Positions 46,834-55,784 of a stretch of 64,000 nt of DNA are shown here, one piece after another. The notes beneath the pieces were generated by a model that was not told where the DNA came from, did no database searches, and saw nothing but the letters and a program-made list of their open reading frames with translations. Source of the stretch: Candidatus Avedoeria danica (lineage in GTDB: Bacteria > Chloroflexota > Anaerolineae > Epilineales > Epilineaceae). The number at the start of each line of letters is the position of its first letter. Positions within the stretch are counted from its first letter, which is position 1. Position numbers and translations under genes: made by a program. Location of the stretch: positions 124,001 to 188,000 of the forward strand of contig JADJCV010000003.1 of NCBI GenBank assembly GCA_016703025.1, written 5' to 3'.

Positions 46834-48845
46834 CTCTGTCGTCCGTCGTCGCTCGCCGGCGGCTGATCCCCGCCCGCGCCGCTGTCACTGCCCGCGATTC
46901 CGCCGCGCTCCGCCGCCGCCGCCCGCGGCAGCCGCACCGTGAACGTGCTCCCCTCGCCCGGCGTGCTCCGGACGTCGATCCGACCGCCGTGCGCGCCGAC
47001 GATCGCCCGGCACATGTAAAGCCCGAGGCCGGTGCCGTCGGCGCCGCCGTCCGTGTGGGCGCGGAAGAACCGGCCGAAGAGCTGCGCCTGGTCGGCAGGG
47101 TCGATGCCGATTCCCCGGTCGATCACCTGGACGATCACGTCGCTGGCCGGGCCGTCGCCGTCCGGGCCGTCGCTCCCCAGCACGACGGCGATCGGCGTGC
47201 CGGGCGCCGAGTACTTCACGGCGTTGGACAGGAGGTTGTCGAAGACCTCACGCAGCCGCACCGGGTCGGCGACGATCGGACCGACGTCGGCCAGCTCGGT
47301 CTGCCAGCGGCGGTCGGGGTGGACGCGCCGGAACGACTCGACGGAGCGGGCGAGCATGTCGCGCAGATCGACGGTGTGGCGGTCGAGCGGCAGCGCGCCG
47401 GCGCGGAGGCGGGCGGCCAGGAGTAGCTGATCGACCATGTGCGTCAGGTGGGTCGTCTCGTCGAGGATCACGTCGACGGCCTGCGCGCGGAAGGCATCAT
47501 CGCCCGCCATCTGCGGTTGCTGGAGCGTCTCGGCGAAGCCGCGGATCAGGGCGAGCGGCGTCTTCAGCTCGTGCGACAGCCCGGCCAGGAAGGTGTTCTT
47601 GGCGGATTCCGCCTCGCGCAGGGCGGTGACGTCCACGACGTTGACGACGAATCCGTCGGGCGCGGTGCGTGTCGAACCCGGCGCCGGTGGCGATCCCGCG
47701 GTCGATCCCGCGGTCGAGCCTGCCGTCGAGCCTGCCGTCGAGCCCGACACCGACTCGACGCCGTCCGGCGCGTCGACCTCGCCGACGGCATCGGCCACGG
47801 CCGAGAGCGCGGTGATCTGAACTTGCAGCCACGGCTGGCGCGCACCGTCCGGCAGCCGCCCGGTCCACCGGAGACCGCCGTCCGCCGACGCGGCCGGATC
47901 GATCCCGATCCGCCGGCCGTCCTCGCCCTCGAGCGGCAGCGCGTCGCGCAGCGTTCGTCCGGCGAGTTCGTCGCGCCGGCGGCCGAGCAGCCGTTCCGCC
48001 GCCGGGTTCGCGCCGACGATCCGTCCCGCGCCGTCCAGCAGCAGGATGCCCGTCGGGCTGCCGTCGACGACCTCGGCCAGCTGGTGCTCGCGCGCCGCCA
48101 GTCGGGCGTGGAGCATCGCGTTCTCGATCGCGATCGCGGCCTGGTCGGCGAAGGCGCGCAGCACCTCGTCGTCGGCCGACGCGAAGACCGCCGCGCCCTG
48201 GCTGCGGAAGACGACGATCTGCCCGATCTCGTGCGCCCGCCGCCGCAGCGGCAGCGTGACGACGTCCATGTCCTCGTCATCGCCCGGCAGCGTGCGCACG
48301 GCCACGAGCGGGCCGGCGGGCGGTGGGAGCGCGGGCAGGGAGAAGTCGGCAGCCGGGAAGGCGAGGGCGGTCATGCGCCGGCTCGTCAGGCCGTCGATCT
48401 CGGCGGGGGCGCCGTCGAGGGCGCTGTCGAGGGCGTCGTCAGAGTCGACGGTCGAGCGGGCCGCGTCGGCGTCGGCGTCGGGGGCGGCGCTGGCCGCCGC
48501 GCTGTTGGCCGCCGCGCTGCTGGACGCCGGAGCGGGCCAAGCCGGGTCGAAGCTGCTGTGGAGGTGCTCGACGAGCTTCTCTTCGAGGTGGTAGCTCGCC
48601 ACGATCCGCAGCCCGTCGTCGTCGTGCGCATCGCGCCCGACCCGTCCGCCCGTGTCCAGCGTGCCGAAGCCGCCGCGCCCGTCCCCGCGGATCGCGATCG
48701 CACCGGCCGTGCCGCCGGTCATCGTGACGGCGGTCTTGAGGACGAGCGCCATCACGTCGCGCGGCTCGAGCGCCTCGGTCATCGCGCGGGCGATGCCGAG
48801 GAGGTAGTCGCGTTGGCGGAGGGACGGCGTGGGGGGGATGGGCAT
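46821..48845 (-). CDS. Soluble GAF-PAS sensor histidine kinase
   Basis: This 674-residue kinase has no membrane helix. A GAF-like domain fills about 15-245, ending ADQAAIAIENAML. A PAS domain follows (about 255-415; SPTGILLLDGAGRIVGANPA), broken by a low-complexity linker with GSTA repeated about four times (12-bp repeats near 47695-47750). The kinase core has the H-box LAGLSHELKTPLALIRGF, the N-box DNLLSNAVKYSAPG, DRGIGIDPADQ and GTGLGLYMCRAIVGAHGG. It should sense a cytosolic cue and phosphorylate the response regulator. It is transcribed divergently from dnaJ. Confidence 0.93.
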   Translation of the reverse strand: MPIPPTPSLRQRDYLLGIARAMTEALEPRDVMALVLKTAVTMTGGTAGAIAIRGDGRGGFGTLDTGGRVGRDAHDDDGLRIVASYHLEEKLVEHLHSSFDPAWPAPASSSAAANSAAASAAPDADADAARSTVDSDDALDSALDGAPAEIDGLTSRRMTALAFPAADFSLPALPPPAGPLVAVRTLPGDDEDMDVVTLPLRRRAHEIGQIVVFRSQGAAVFASADDEVLRAFADQAAIAIENAMLHARLAAREHQLAEVVDGSPTGILLLDGAGRIVGANPAAERLLGRRRDELAGRTLRDALPLEGEDGRRIGIDPAASADGGLRWTGRLPDGARQPWLQVQITALSAVADAVGEVDAPDGVESVSGSTAGSTAGSTAGSTAGSPPAPGSTRTAPDGFVVNVVDVTALREAESAKNTFLAGLSHELKTPLALIRGFAETLQQPQMAGDDAFRAQAVDVILDETTHLTHMVDQLLLAARLRAGALPLDRHTVDLRDMLARSVESFRRVHPDRRWQTELADVGPIVADPVRLREVFDNLLSNAVKYSAPGTPIAVVLGSDGPDGDGPASDVIVQVIDRGIGIDPADQAQLFGRFFRAHTDGGADGTGLGLYMCRAIVGAHGGRIDVRSTPGEGSTFTVRLPRAAAAERGGIAGSDSGAGGDQPPASDDGRQRWST

Positions 48846-48977
48846 GGCCGGCTATTCTAGTCCGGTGTGCGGGCGGATGACACGGCGCAGCGGCGGGTCT
48901 GGTGCTCACGGGCGATCTTGTGCCACGGCGCACCGGACCCGCCAAGCGCCGCTGACGCCCGTCTAACACCGAGCGGC

Positions 48978-48983
48978 TACAAT
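48978..48983 (+). promoter_or_regulatory. Candidate -10 box for the DnaJ-type gene
   Basis: TACAAT (5 of 6 to consensus) lies about 75 nt before the start at 49060. The nearest -35-like box, CTGACG, is 20 nt away, which is too far for a strong promoter. The rest of 48846-49059 holds nothing else. Confidence 0.35.
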
Positions 48984-49059
48984 CGCGCGCACCACACCCT
49001 CGTCGCGTCGCCGGCTCTGGGGCGCACGTCCTTGGCTTGACCGAACGGGCTTGATCGAA

Positions 49060-50076
49060 ATGGACTACAAGGACTACTACAAGATCCTCGGCGTCCCCCG
49101 CACCGCCGACGACAAGGCGATCCGCCGCGCCTACCGCAAGCTGGCCAAGGAGAGCCATCCGGACCTTCATCCGGATGACGCGGCCGCCTCGCAGCGCTTC
49201 AAGGACGTCGCCGAGGCGTACGAGGTGCTGGGCGATGCGGACAAGCGCGCCAAGTACGACAAGTTCGGCGCGGCGTGGCGCCAGTCCGAGCGGGCGGGCG
49301 GCGCCGACGGCTTCGACTGGTCGCAGTGGGGCGGGGCGCCGGGCGGGCGGCGCGCCGGAGCGCCCGGCGGGGGCCGGACGAACGTGCGCAACCTATCGCC
49401 CGAGGACCTCGAAGCGATCTTCGGCCGCGGCGGCGGAGGCGGCTTCTCCGACTTCTTCGAGTCGCTCTTCGGCGGCGGCATGGGCGGCGGCGCCGGCGAC
49501 GACGCACAGGCCGGCCGCCGTTCGCGCGTCGGTGGATCACGCCAGGCGGCGATGCCCCCGCGCGGCGGCGACCTCGAGGCCGCGGTGCCGATCACGCTGG
49601 CCGAAGCCTACGGCGGCACGGCGCGCCAGCTCCAGCTCGACGGCCGGCGGATCGAGGTTCGCATCCCGCCCGGCGTCAAGACGGGGAGCAAGGTCCGGGT
49701 GCGCGGCGAGGGCCAGCCGGGGCAGGCGGGCGCGGGCGATCTGTTCCTCATCGTCGAGGTGCAGCCCGATCCGCGGTTCCAGCGCGACGGCGATGATCTC
49801 CGCGCGGCCGTCAAGGTCCCGCTCTACACGGCCCTCCTCGGCGGTGAGGCCGCCGTGCCGATGCCGGATGGCAGCTCCAGCGCGCGCTTGACGATCCCGC
49901 CCGAAACGCGCAACGGCCAGCGATTTCGCTTGAGCGGCAAGGGAATGCCCAAGCTCCGCGCGCCCGACACGCGCGGCGACCTCTTCGTGACGGTCGACGT
50001 CGAGCTGCCGCGCGACCTGACGGATGAGGAGCGGTCGATGTTCGAGACGCTGGCGAAGCTGCGCCCGGCGCCGTAG
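49060..50076 (+). CDS. CbpA-type DnaJ co-chaperone
   Basis: This 338-residue Hsp40 stimulates DnaK. The J domain (1-68) carries HPD at 33-35 in [11 protein letters not shown] Gly/Phe-rich region (about 80-165) contains [20 protein letters not shown]. The C-terminal domains I and II (about 175-330) include [20 protein letters not shown] and [11 protein letters not shown]. The four-repeat zinc finger of classic DnaJ is absent, so this is type II. ATG 49060 is preferred to an upstream TTG at 49051. The deacetylase-family gene begins 16 nt downstream, so the two probably share a transcript. Confidence 0.94.
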   Translation: MDYKDYYKILGVPRTADDKAIRRAYRKLAKESHPDLHPDDAAASQRFKDVAEAYEVLGDADKRAKYDKFGAAWRQSERAGGADGFDWSQWGGAPGGRRAGAPGGGRTNVRNLSPEDLEAIFGRGGGGGFSDFFESLFGGGMGGGAGDDAQAGRRSRVGGSRQAAMPPRGGDLEAAVPITLAEAYGGTARQLQLDGRRIEVRIPPGVKTGSKVRVRGEGQPGQAGAGDLFLIVEVQPDPRFQRDGDDLRAAVKVPLYTALLGGEAAVPMPDGSSSARLTIPPETRNGQRFRLSGKGMPKLRAPDTRGDLFVTVDVELPRDLTDEERSMFETLAKLRPAP

Positions 50077-50092
50077 GGATCCGGACGCGACG

Positions 50093-51175
50093 ATGACGGA
50101 GCCCGAGCCACGCGACAGCGATCCCGACACCGAGCCGGCGCCGGTCCAAGGCGCCGCCACGATCGCCCTCGCCGTCGTCCCGTCCCCCGGCCACGATGAC
50201 CCCGGCCACCCCGAGCACGCCGGCCGCATCCCGGCCATCCTGGACGCCCTCGCCGCCGACGGCTGGGCCGACCGCTTGCCCCGCCTCGACGTCGCGCCCG
50301 CCCCCCATGACGCCCTCGCCCGCGTTCACGACCGGCGCTACATCGACGCGCTCCGTGCGGCGATGGCCCATGCGCCCGGTCTGATCGACCCGGCGCCGAC
50401 GTACGTCACGCCGTCGTCGTTCGACGATGCCTGCCGCGCCGCCGGCGCCGCGATGGCCGCGGTCGACGCCGTGCTCGACGGCCGCGCCGGCAGCGCCTTC
50501 GCCCTCGCCCGGCCGCCCGGCCACCACGCCCGCCCCGCTCAGGCGATGGGGTTCTGCTTGTTCGGCAACGTCGCCGTCGCCGCCCGCCACGCCCAAGCGC
50601 GGGGCATCGGCCGCGTGCTGATCGTCGACTTCGACGTCCATCACGGCAACGGGACGCAGGAGATCTGCTACGGCGACGGCAGCGTCGTCTTCGTGTCGAC
50701 GCACCAGCAGGGCGCGTATCCGGGCACGGGCGCGCTCGACGAGGTCGGTGAAGGCGCCGGCCGTGGGGCGACGGTCAACGTGCCGCTGCCGAGTGGCGCG
50801 GGCGACGCGGCGTTCGATCGTGTCTTCGCCGACGTCGTCGCGCCGCTGGCCGAGCGCGTGCGCCCCGAACTCGTCCTCGTCTCCGCCGGCTTCGACGCCT
50901 CGTTCCGCGACCCGCTGGCCGGCCTGACGGTAACCGGCGCCGGTTTCCACACCGCCGCGAAGGCCCTCGCCGACATCGCCGCGCGCCACGCCGAGGGCCG
51001 GATCGCGTTCGTCCTCGAGGGCGGCTACGACCTGCCGGCGCTGGGCGAGGGCGTCGCGAACGTGGTGCGGGCGTTGCACGGGCGGGCGGCGTTGGCGGCG
51101 TTGGGGCGATCGGATCAGGGGGAGCCGTCGGTGAATGCGTGGATCGATGCCGTACGGAGTCGCCACCGATTGTAG
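50093..51175 (+). CDS. Histone-deacetylase-family metallohydrolase
   Basis: This 360-residue enzyme of the HDAC/AcuC/acetylpolyamine amidohydrolase superfamily has [35 protein letters not shown] (the active-site His pair), [13 protein letters not shown] (zinc ligands), LVSAGFDAS (second Asp ligand) and the transition-state Tyr in LEGGYDL. The N-terminal 20 residues are acidic and disordered. Substrates in bacteria include acetyl-lysine proteins, acetylpolyamines and related amides; which applies here is not decidable. It follows dnaJ closely. Confidence 0.92.
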   Translation: MTEPEPRDSDPDTEPAPVQGAATIALAVVPSPGHDDPGHPEHAGRIPAILDALAADGWADRLPRLDVAPAPHDALARVHDRRYIDALRAAMAHAPGLIDPAPTYVTPSSFDDACRAAGAAMAAVDAVLDGRAGSAFALARPPGHHARPAQAMGFCLFGNVAVAARHAQARGIGRVLIVDFDVHHGNGTQEICYGDGSVVFVSTHQQGAYPGTGALDEVGEGAGRGATVNVPLPSGAGDAAFDRVFADVVAPLAERVRPELVLVSAGFDASFRDPLAGLTVTGAGFHTAAKALADIAARHAEGRIAFVLEGGYDLPALGEGVANVVRALHGRAALAALGRSDQGEPSVNAWIDAVRSRHRL

Positions 51176-51188
51176 CGTCAAACCCACA

Positions 51189-51200
51189 AGGGGTGCCCCT
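51189..51200. repeat. AGGGGTGCCCCT palindrome overlapping the kimA-like stop
   Basis: This is the same core as at 57-68 and 4967-4984. It lies between convergent stops and includes bases of the minus-strand TAG stop, so that gene ends as GTGTAGGGGC. Confidence 0.55.
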
Positions 51201-53133
51201 ACACGTGGTAATGGATGTCGATCACGACGATGTTCGGTTCCGCGTGCAGCCGGCGGCGGAGCATGTTGGCCGTTTGGTTGTGCAGCAGGCGCTCGATGGC
51301 GTTGCGCGGGATGAACTCCGGGACGACGACGGTCACGAGCTGGTTCGGGAACTCCTCGGTGCTGACCTCGATGATGTACTCGACCAACCGGTCGATGATG
51401 TCGCGGTAGTCGTAGTTGATCAGATGGATCTCTTCGTCCTTCGTCAGCTCCGGGAAGCGCGCCCAGCGCCGCAGGATCCGGGCCTGCTGGTCGTCGTCCG
51501 TGATGATCGCCACGGCCCGCACGTTCGGGCTCAGCTTCTTGGCGTACTTCAGCGCCCGCAGCGTGCCGCGGTGGACGTCGGGGATCGGCACGATGACGAC
51601 GTCGGCCACCTCGGTCAGGCTGGCGAGCGTGTCCTCGCGCTCGTTCGTCGAGAGCATATCCGCCACGCGGCCGTAGTGGCGGTGGATGGCCAGGAACGCC
51701 CAGACGAACAGCGGGATGAGGAGCGCGATGATCCAGGCGCCCTCAAGGAACTTGGTGGCGGTGATGACGACGAGCACGATGCCCGTCACGAGCGCGCCGG
51801 TGGCGTTCAGCACGCGCTTCCAAACAACGTTGCGCTCGTGGTGGAGCGTCGTGACCTCGGTGCGCATCGTTTCGCCGGGCTTGAGCCGGCTCACCTTGCC
51901 CCAGAGCACCACCATGCCGGCCTGCGACAGCGTGAAGCTGATCATGACGCCGATCGCGTACAGCGGCAGCATCCGGATTTCCTCGGCGTTGAAGATCACG
52001 AGGACGATGCCGGCGATGAACGTGAGCAACAGGATGCCGGAGCTGTATACCAGTCGATCTCCCCGATTCTGCATCCAGCGGGGCATGTAGCCGTCGCGGG
52101 CCAGGAAGAAGCCGAGCCGCGGGAAGTCCTGATAGCCCGTGTTCGCCGCCAGGAGGAGGATGAGCGCGGTGAACGTCTGAACCCAGTAGTACAGCACCCG
52201 CCCGCCCGACAGGTTTTCCGAGACGCTGTTCGTCATCTGGGAAAGGATGCTCTCGCCCTCGTCCGTCGGGATGAGCGCCATGTGGGTGGCCAGCCAGCTG
52301 ATGCCGATGAACAGCGTCATGGCGATGACGGCCATCCACACCATCGTCGTGGCCGCGTTGCGGGCTTCGGGCTTCCGGAACGCCGTCACACCGTTGGAGA
52401 TCGCTTCGATGCCGGTGAGGGCCGTGCAGCCTGCCGCGAACGCGCGCAGCAGGAGCCACGTGTAGGCCAGCGACCACGGGTCGATGGCCACCGATGCGGG
52501 CAGCACGACCGGGTGGGGGTCCAGCGGGGGCAGGCCGAACAGGCCGTACATCCGCGACAAGCCGAGCCCGATGGTGACGAGGACGCCGGCCACGAAGGCG
52601 TATGTCGGGAAGGCGAACACCGTTCCGCTCTCGCGCACACCGCGCAGGTTGATCCAGGCGATGAGCAGGACGGCCGCAATGGCGAGCGGCAGCCGCAGTT
52701 CGACGAGGTCAGGGAACGCCGAGGTGACCGCGCGGATGCCGGCAGCGACCGACACGGATACGGTGAGGACATAATCCGTCATAAGGGCCGCGGCGGCGAA
52801 GAGGGCGACGTTCGGGCCGAGGTTGTCCTTGGCCACGGAGTAGGCGCCGCCGCCGTGCGGGTAGTGATGGATCGTCTGGACGTAGCTGGTGCACACCAGC
52901 GCGATCAGCGCGGCGATGCCGAGGGCGATCGGCATCGTCATCGCCAGGGCGCCGGAGCCCAGGACGATGAGGACGTGCATGATCGCCTCGGTGGCGTAGG
53001 CGTTGGAGCTGATCGGGTCCGAGGCGAAGATGGCCAGGCCGCGGACCTTGTCAAGCCGCTCGTGGGCGCTGGCGCTCGTTGGGAAGGGACGGCCGATGAG
53101 GATGCGCTTCAGGCCGTCGGGGTTGACTTGCAT
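51199..53133 (-). CDS. KimA-like APC-superfamily permease
   Basis: This 644-residue transporter has about 12 membrane helices (about 30-480) and a soluble C-terminal half (about 490-644). The opening AIFASDPISSNAYATEAIM matches the S-D-x-x-S-S-x-A-Y-x-T-E signature of the KimA/YdaO potassium importers and related amino-acid permeases. The C-terminal region has a universal-stress-like Rossmann look (DVVIVPIPDVHRGTLRALKYAK and AVAIITDDDQQA), as in KimA. Potassium uptake is the favoured guess, with amino-acid transport as the alternative. It has a good promoter at 53234-53262 and is divergent from terC. Confidence 0.85.
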   Translation of the reverse strand: MQVNPDGLKRILIGRPFPTSASAHERLDKVRGLAIFASDPISSNAYATEAIMHVLIVLGSGALAMTMPIALGIAALIALVCTSYVQTIHHYPHGGGAYSVAKDNLGPNVALFAAAALMTDYVLTVSVSVAAGIRAVTSAFPDLVELRLPLAIAAVLLIAWINLRGVRESGTVFAFPTYAFVAGVLVTIGLGLSRMYGLFGLPPLDPHPVVLPASVAIDPWSLAYTWLLLRAFAAGCTALTGIEAISNGVTAFRKPEARNAATTMVWMAVIAMTLFIGISWLATHMALIPTDEGESILSQMTNSVSENLSGGRVLYYWVQTFTALILLLAANTGYQDFPRLGFFLARDGYMPRWMQNRGDRLVYSSGILLLTFIAGIVLVIFNAEEIRMLPLYAIGVMISFTLSQAGMVVLWGKVSRLKPGETMRTEVTTLHHERNVVWKRVLNATGALVTGIVLVVITATKFLEGAWIIALLIPLFVWAFLAIHRHYGRVADMLSTNEREDTLASLTEVADVVIVPIPDVHRGTLRALKYAKKLSPNVRAVAIITDDDQQARILRRWARFPELTKDEEIHLINYDYRDIIDRLVEYIIEVSTEEFPNQLVTVVVPEFIPRNAIERLLHNQTANMLRRRLHAEPNIVVIDIHYHV

Positions 53134-53233
53134 GGGATGGGGCTCGTGATTTCAGGTTGCCACGCCAGCGGCGCGGGGGTCGCGATCGCGACTTGTAGGG
53201 CCGTGGATGGATTCGCGCGGCAGTCGCCCGACT

Positions 53234-53262
53234 GGTATAGTCACGCGCCGCGGCGCTGTAAA
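53234..53262 (-). promoter_or_regulatory. Sigma-70-type promoter of the KimA-like gene
   Basis: The minus strand reads TTTACA, a 17-nt spacer containing the GCGCCGCGGCGC dyad, then TATACC. It gives a leader of about 95 nt. The remaining divergent gap (53134-53438) shows no further recognised site. Confidence 0.6.
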
Positions 53263-53438
53263 GTTTCGGGCCGCGGAAAACGGACGGGCGCAGGCGGGAC
53301 CGCGGTGAGCGCAACGGGCGACGGTCTCGCCTTTTCGTTGGGTCGCGAGCGGTCTCGGTGGCGTGCGACCACGGTCGATTGCGGCCCGGGTTCGAGACCG
53401 GATCCGGTCGCAATTCGGGCGATTGAGGGAGGGCGGAC

Positions 53439-54425
53439 GTGCCATCAGTGCCAGCGTTGGGCTTCGGACCGTGGTCGTGGGTCCTCTTCATTGTCTTCGT
53501 CCTCAGCCTGCTGTTCATCGACCTGAAGGTGCTCCACCGCAACCCGCACAAGGTCAGCGCGCGCGAAGCAGGCCTGTGGACGCTCGTGCTCGTCGGCCTC
53601 GCGCTCGCGTTCGCCTATCTGGTCAGCGTGCGCCACGAGGGCGGCGCCCAGGCGGCCACCGACTTCCTGACGGCCTACGTCCTCGAGCAATCGCTCTCGA
53701 TCGACAACATCTTCGTCTTCGTCATCATCTTCGCGTCGTTCAGCGTGCCGGCCGAGCTCCAACACCGCGTGCTCCTGTGGGGCGTGCTCGGGGCGCTCAT
53801 CCTGCGCGCGGTGTTCATCCTGACCGCCTCGGCCTTGATCAGCCGGTTCGACTGGGTGCTCTACATCTTCGGCGCCATCCTGCTCGTGACGGCCTACCGC
53901 TTGGTGTTCAACGCCGAGGAGGAGATCGACGTCGAGAGCAAGTGGGCGGTCACGCTGGCCCGGCGGCTGCTGCCGGTCACGAGCCGCTATCACGGGTCGA
54001 AGTTCTTCATCCGCGAGGCCGGCAAGCTGACCGCCACGCCGCTGTTCGTCGTCCTGTTCATGGTCGAGACGACGGACGTGATCTTCGCCTTCGACTCGAT
54101 CCCGGCCGTATTCGGCGTGACGAGCGACCCGTTCATCGTCTTCACGAGCAACGTCTTCGCCATCCTCGGCCTCCGCTCGCTCTACTTCGTCCTGCTGGGC
54201 GCCGTCGACCGCTTCCACTACCTCAAGCCCGCCCTGGCGTTCATCCTGGCCTTCATCGGCACGAAGATGATCCTGGAGCAGCTGCCCAAGTCCTGGCCGG
54301 TCCATGTCGACATCTCCAGCCAGTGGTCGCTGGGGGTGATTGCGGCGACGTTGACGGTGGCGGCGCTGGCGTCGGTGCTGCGGCCGCCGGGGGGTGGAGC
54401 GGGGGCGACGGAGTCGTCGGCGTAG
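53439..54425 (+). CDS. TerC-family integral membrane protein
   Basis: This 328-residue protein has about nine membrane helices. The family signatures are complete: TAYVLEQSLSIDNIFVFVIIF (acidic metal-site residues in helix 3) and LFMVETTDVIFAFDSIPAVFG, followed by FVLLGAVDRFHYLKPALAFIL. TerC proteins are linked to tellurite resistance and, in many bacteria, to Mn2+ export or metal loading of exported proteins. The start is GTG with GAGGGAGGG just upstream. No yybP-ykoY riboswitch could be recognised in its leader. Confidence 0.93.
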   Translation: MPSVPALGFGPWSWVLFIVFVLSLLFIDLKVLHRNPHKVSAREAGLWTLVLVGLALAFAYLVSVRHEGGAQAATDFLTAYVLEQSLSIDNIFVFVIIFASFSVPAELQHRVLLWGVLGALILRAVFILTASALISRFDWVLYIFGAILLVTAYRLVFNAEEEIDVESKWAVTLARRLLPVTSRYHGSKFFIREAGKLTATPLFVVLFMVETTDVIFAFDSIPAVFGVTSDPFIVFTSNVFAILGLRSLYFVLLGAVDRFHYLKPALAFILAFIGTKMILEQLPKSWPVHVDISSQWSLGVIAATLTVAALASVLRPPGGGAGATESSA

Positions 54426-54480
54426 CGCCGTTCAGGGCGGTAGGGCGGTAGGGCGACGACCTCGTGATTGCAGACAGCAA

Positions 54481-54563
54481 GTGGATCGGCGCCACATCAC
54501 AGTGATCTGGCGCTGGATCACAGTGATCTGGCGGTGAATCACTGTGATGTGGCGCCGATCCAC
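54481..54563. promoter_or_regulatory. 83-bp palindrome with three phased ATCACWGTGAT dyads
   Basis: Perfect 26-nt arms (54481-54506 and 54538-54563) enclose a 31-nt centre. Inside lie three 11-bp dyads, ATCACAGTGAT (54496), ATCACAGTGAT (54517) and ATCACTGTGAT (54538), spaced exactly 21 bp. This looks like a multi-site operator or a small palindromic element. It lies 55 nt after terC in a gap (54426-54746) without genes. Confidence 0.75.
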
Positions 54564-54639
54564 TCGTGCCTTGTTCATCGCCGATGATGCAACGGACGGG
54601 CGGCCGAAGGATGCCGGCCGGTTCGGGGCTGGCAGCACA

Positions 54640-54672
54640 ACGCCCGGCCCGCCTTCACAGGCGGCCGGGCGT
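54640..54672. terminator. GC hairpin, duplicate of the tRNA-Lys terminator
   Basis: ACGCCCGGCC and GCCGGGCGT pair with an inner GCC/GGC and a TTCACA-type loop. It is almost identical to the hairpin at 55439-55472 and, like it, is directly followed by tRNA 3'-end sequence. Confidence 0.6.
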
Positions 54673-54678
54673 CGTTCG

Positions 54679-54703
54679 TTGGCACCGTCGGAGGGAGTCG
54701 AAC
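54679..54703 (-). pseudogene. tRNA 3'-end fragment
   Basis: The minus strand gives GGTTCGACTCCCTCC, one acceptor strand and the CCA end, matching the 3' end of tRNA-Lys at 55480 except for one base. No matching 5' half can be folded upstream. It is either a tRNA remnant or one end of an integrated segment. Together with the hairpin it forms a direct repeat of about 64 bp with 55440-55503. Confidence 0.65.
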
Positions 54704-54746
54704 CATCAGCCTGGAGTTCCCCCCCGGCATGACGTGCCCTGACGTC

Positions 54747-55106
54747 CTAGCGCTCCGGCAATGAGCGCATCCGCACGCGGCCCGGCTCGATCACAGCGAA
54801 GGGCTCTGCCCAGTCCGTTCGACTCTCCAGTACGGATACAAGTACGCCAGCCAGCACCGAAGGTGAAGGCGAGGTCAATCGGACGAGCGCAATCCCGGAT
54901 CCAGCTGGAAGCCTCGACTTGTAGGCCAACGCCCCGAAGTCCTTGTCCTGCGTAACGAGCAGGCGCGCGCCGATCTGCGCAAGTGCGAGCACGCTCGGAT
55001 CGCCCGTGCTCGGTGCCTGATCGGCCACCCAGACCACATCGTGGCCGCGCGCTCGTAGCGCTTCGACAACCGCGGCCGGTATGTTCTCATCCGCCAGGAT
55101 CTCCAC
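54747..55106 (-). CDS. DUF5615 PIN-like toxin candidate
   Basis: This 119-residue protein starts at GTG 55106 with VEILADENIPAAVVEALRAR, then GHDVVWVAD and LLVTQDKDFGALAYKSRLP, the acidic motifs of the Mut7-C/DUF5615 PIN-like family. These are usually paired with a DUF433 partner, as here (4-nt gap), and are thought to be toxin-antitoxin-like ribonucleases. The G+C is lower than in nearby genes. A longer frame to 55187 would overlap the DUF433 gene and is unlikely. Confidence 0.85.
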   Translation of the reverse strand: MEILADENIPAAVVEALRARGHDVVWVADQAPSTGDPSVLALAQIGARLLVTQDKDFGALAYKSRLPAGSGIALVRLTSPSPSVLAGVLVSVLESRTDWAEPFAVIEPGRVRMRSLPER

Positions 55107-55110
55107 GAAA

Positions 55111-55341
55111 CTATACTGCCAGCGGATAGACGGCCTCGCGTTCAAGGGACTCGCTCGCGTAAGCCAAGCACGCACGCACGTCGGCATCCGTCAGTCGGGG
55201 GTAGTTGGCGAGGAGGTCGGCGACACTCCATCCCTGGGCCATCAGATCGACCAGGAACGACACCGCCAGCCTGGTGCCCTTCACAACGGGCTTGCCTGCC
55301 AGAACGTCCGCGTCCATCGCGATATGCTCACGCCAGTCCAT
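55111..55341 (-). CDS. DUF433 antitoxin candidate
   Basis: This 76-residue protein has DADVLAGKPVVKGTRLAVSF and LLANYPRLTDADVRACLAYA, the standard DUF433 winged-helix-like fold. GGAG lies 8 nt before the ATG. It precedes the DUF5615 gene by 4 nt. DUF433 proteins are the presumed antitoxin and DNA-binding partner of DUF5615. Confidence 0.88.
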   Translation of the reverse strand: MDWREHIAMDADVLAGKPVVKGTRLAVSFLVDLMAQGWSVADLLANYPRLTDADVRACLAYASESLEREAVYPLAV

Positions 55342-55438
55342 GGCCCGCTCCGTCCAACGTGTATGGCTGCCGACGCCACCCCGAAGTTCCCACGCCCATT
55401 CTATCCGATCAGCCGCCGCCGCGGGAGCCGAACATCAA

Positions 55439-55472
55439 GACGCCCGGCCGCCTGCGAAGGCGGCCGGGCGTC
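55439..55472 (-). terminator. Terminator hairpin of tRNA-Lys
   Basis: Perfect 14-nt arms (GACGCCCGGCCGCC and its complement) flank a TGCGAA loop 8 nt past the tRNA 3' end. The T-run after it on the minus strand is weak (TTGATGTT). Confidence 0.75.
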
Positions 55473-55479
55473 GTACCGT

Positions 55480-55554
55480 TGGCACCGACGGAGGGAGTCG
55501 AACCCACAACCAAGGGATTAAGAGTCCCCTGCTCTACCATTGAGCTACGTCGGC
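55480..55554 (-). tRNA. tRNA-Lys (anticodon CTT)
   Basis: The D-arm is GCTC/GAGC. Anticodon loop CTCTTAA on stem GGGGA/TCCCT gives CTT. CCA is encoded. Two oddities are a G1-T72 pair at the end of the acceptor stem and a T-T mismatch within the T-stem (GTGGG against CCCTC). Confidence 0.9.
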
Positions 55555-55567
55555 GTGCGGATGGGCC

Positions 55568-55595
55568 ATTGTAGCCACGACGGGCGCACTGTCAA
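55568..55595 (-). promoter_or_regulatory. Promoter of tRNA-Lys
   Basis: The minus strand reads TTGACA, a 16-nt spacer, then TACAAT, ending 13 nt before the tRNA. It is one of the best sigma-70 matches in the window. Confidence 0.8.
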
Positions 55596-55784
55596 ACTGT
55601 CGGACGGCCGTCGCGGAGGGGGTCGGCGGCGGCCTCGAACGGGGAATGGACCCAGGGCGGGCAGCCGTATCGACGTCCGGGGCGGGCACAACCCTCCGAC
55701 CTCGGCCGCCGCTGCGGGTGTATACTCGAACCCGTACCCGGCGGGCCGGCCTCGGCGCCGGACGGCACACGAAAGGTGCGGCGC

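Noticed and set aside
53263..53438. yybP-ykoY or ydaO riboswitch in the terC/KimA-like divergent region
   Set aside because: Both gene families often carry these riboswitches, but I could not find their conserved loop sequences on either strand; a covariance search would be needed.
54679..54770. A second complete tRNA gene
   Set aside because: Only the T-arm and acceptor 3' strand are present; no D-arm, anticodon stem or matching 5' acceptor strand can be folded.
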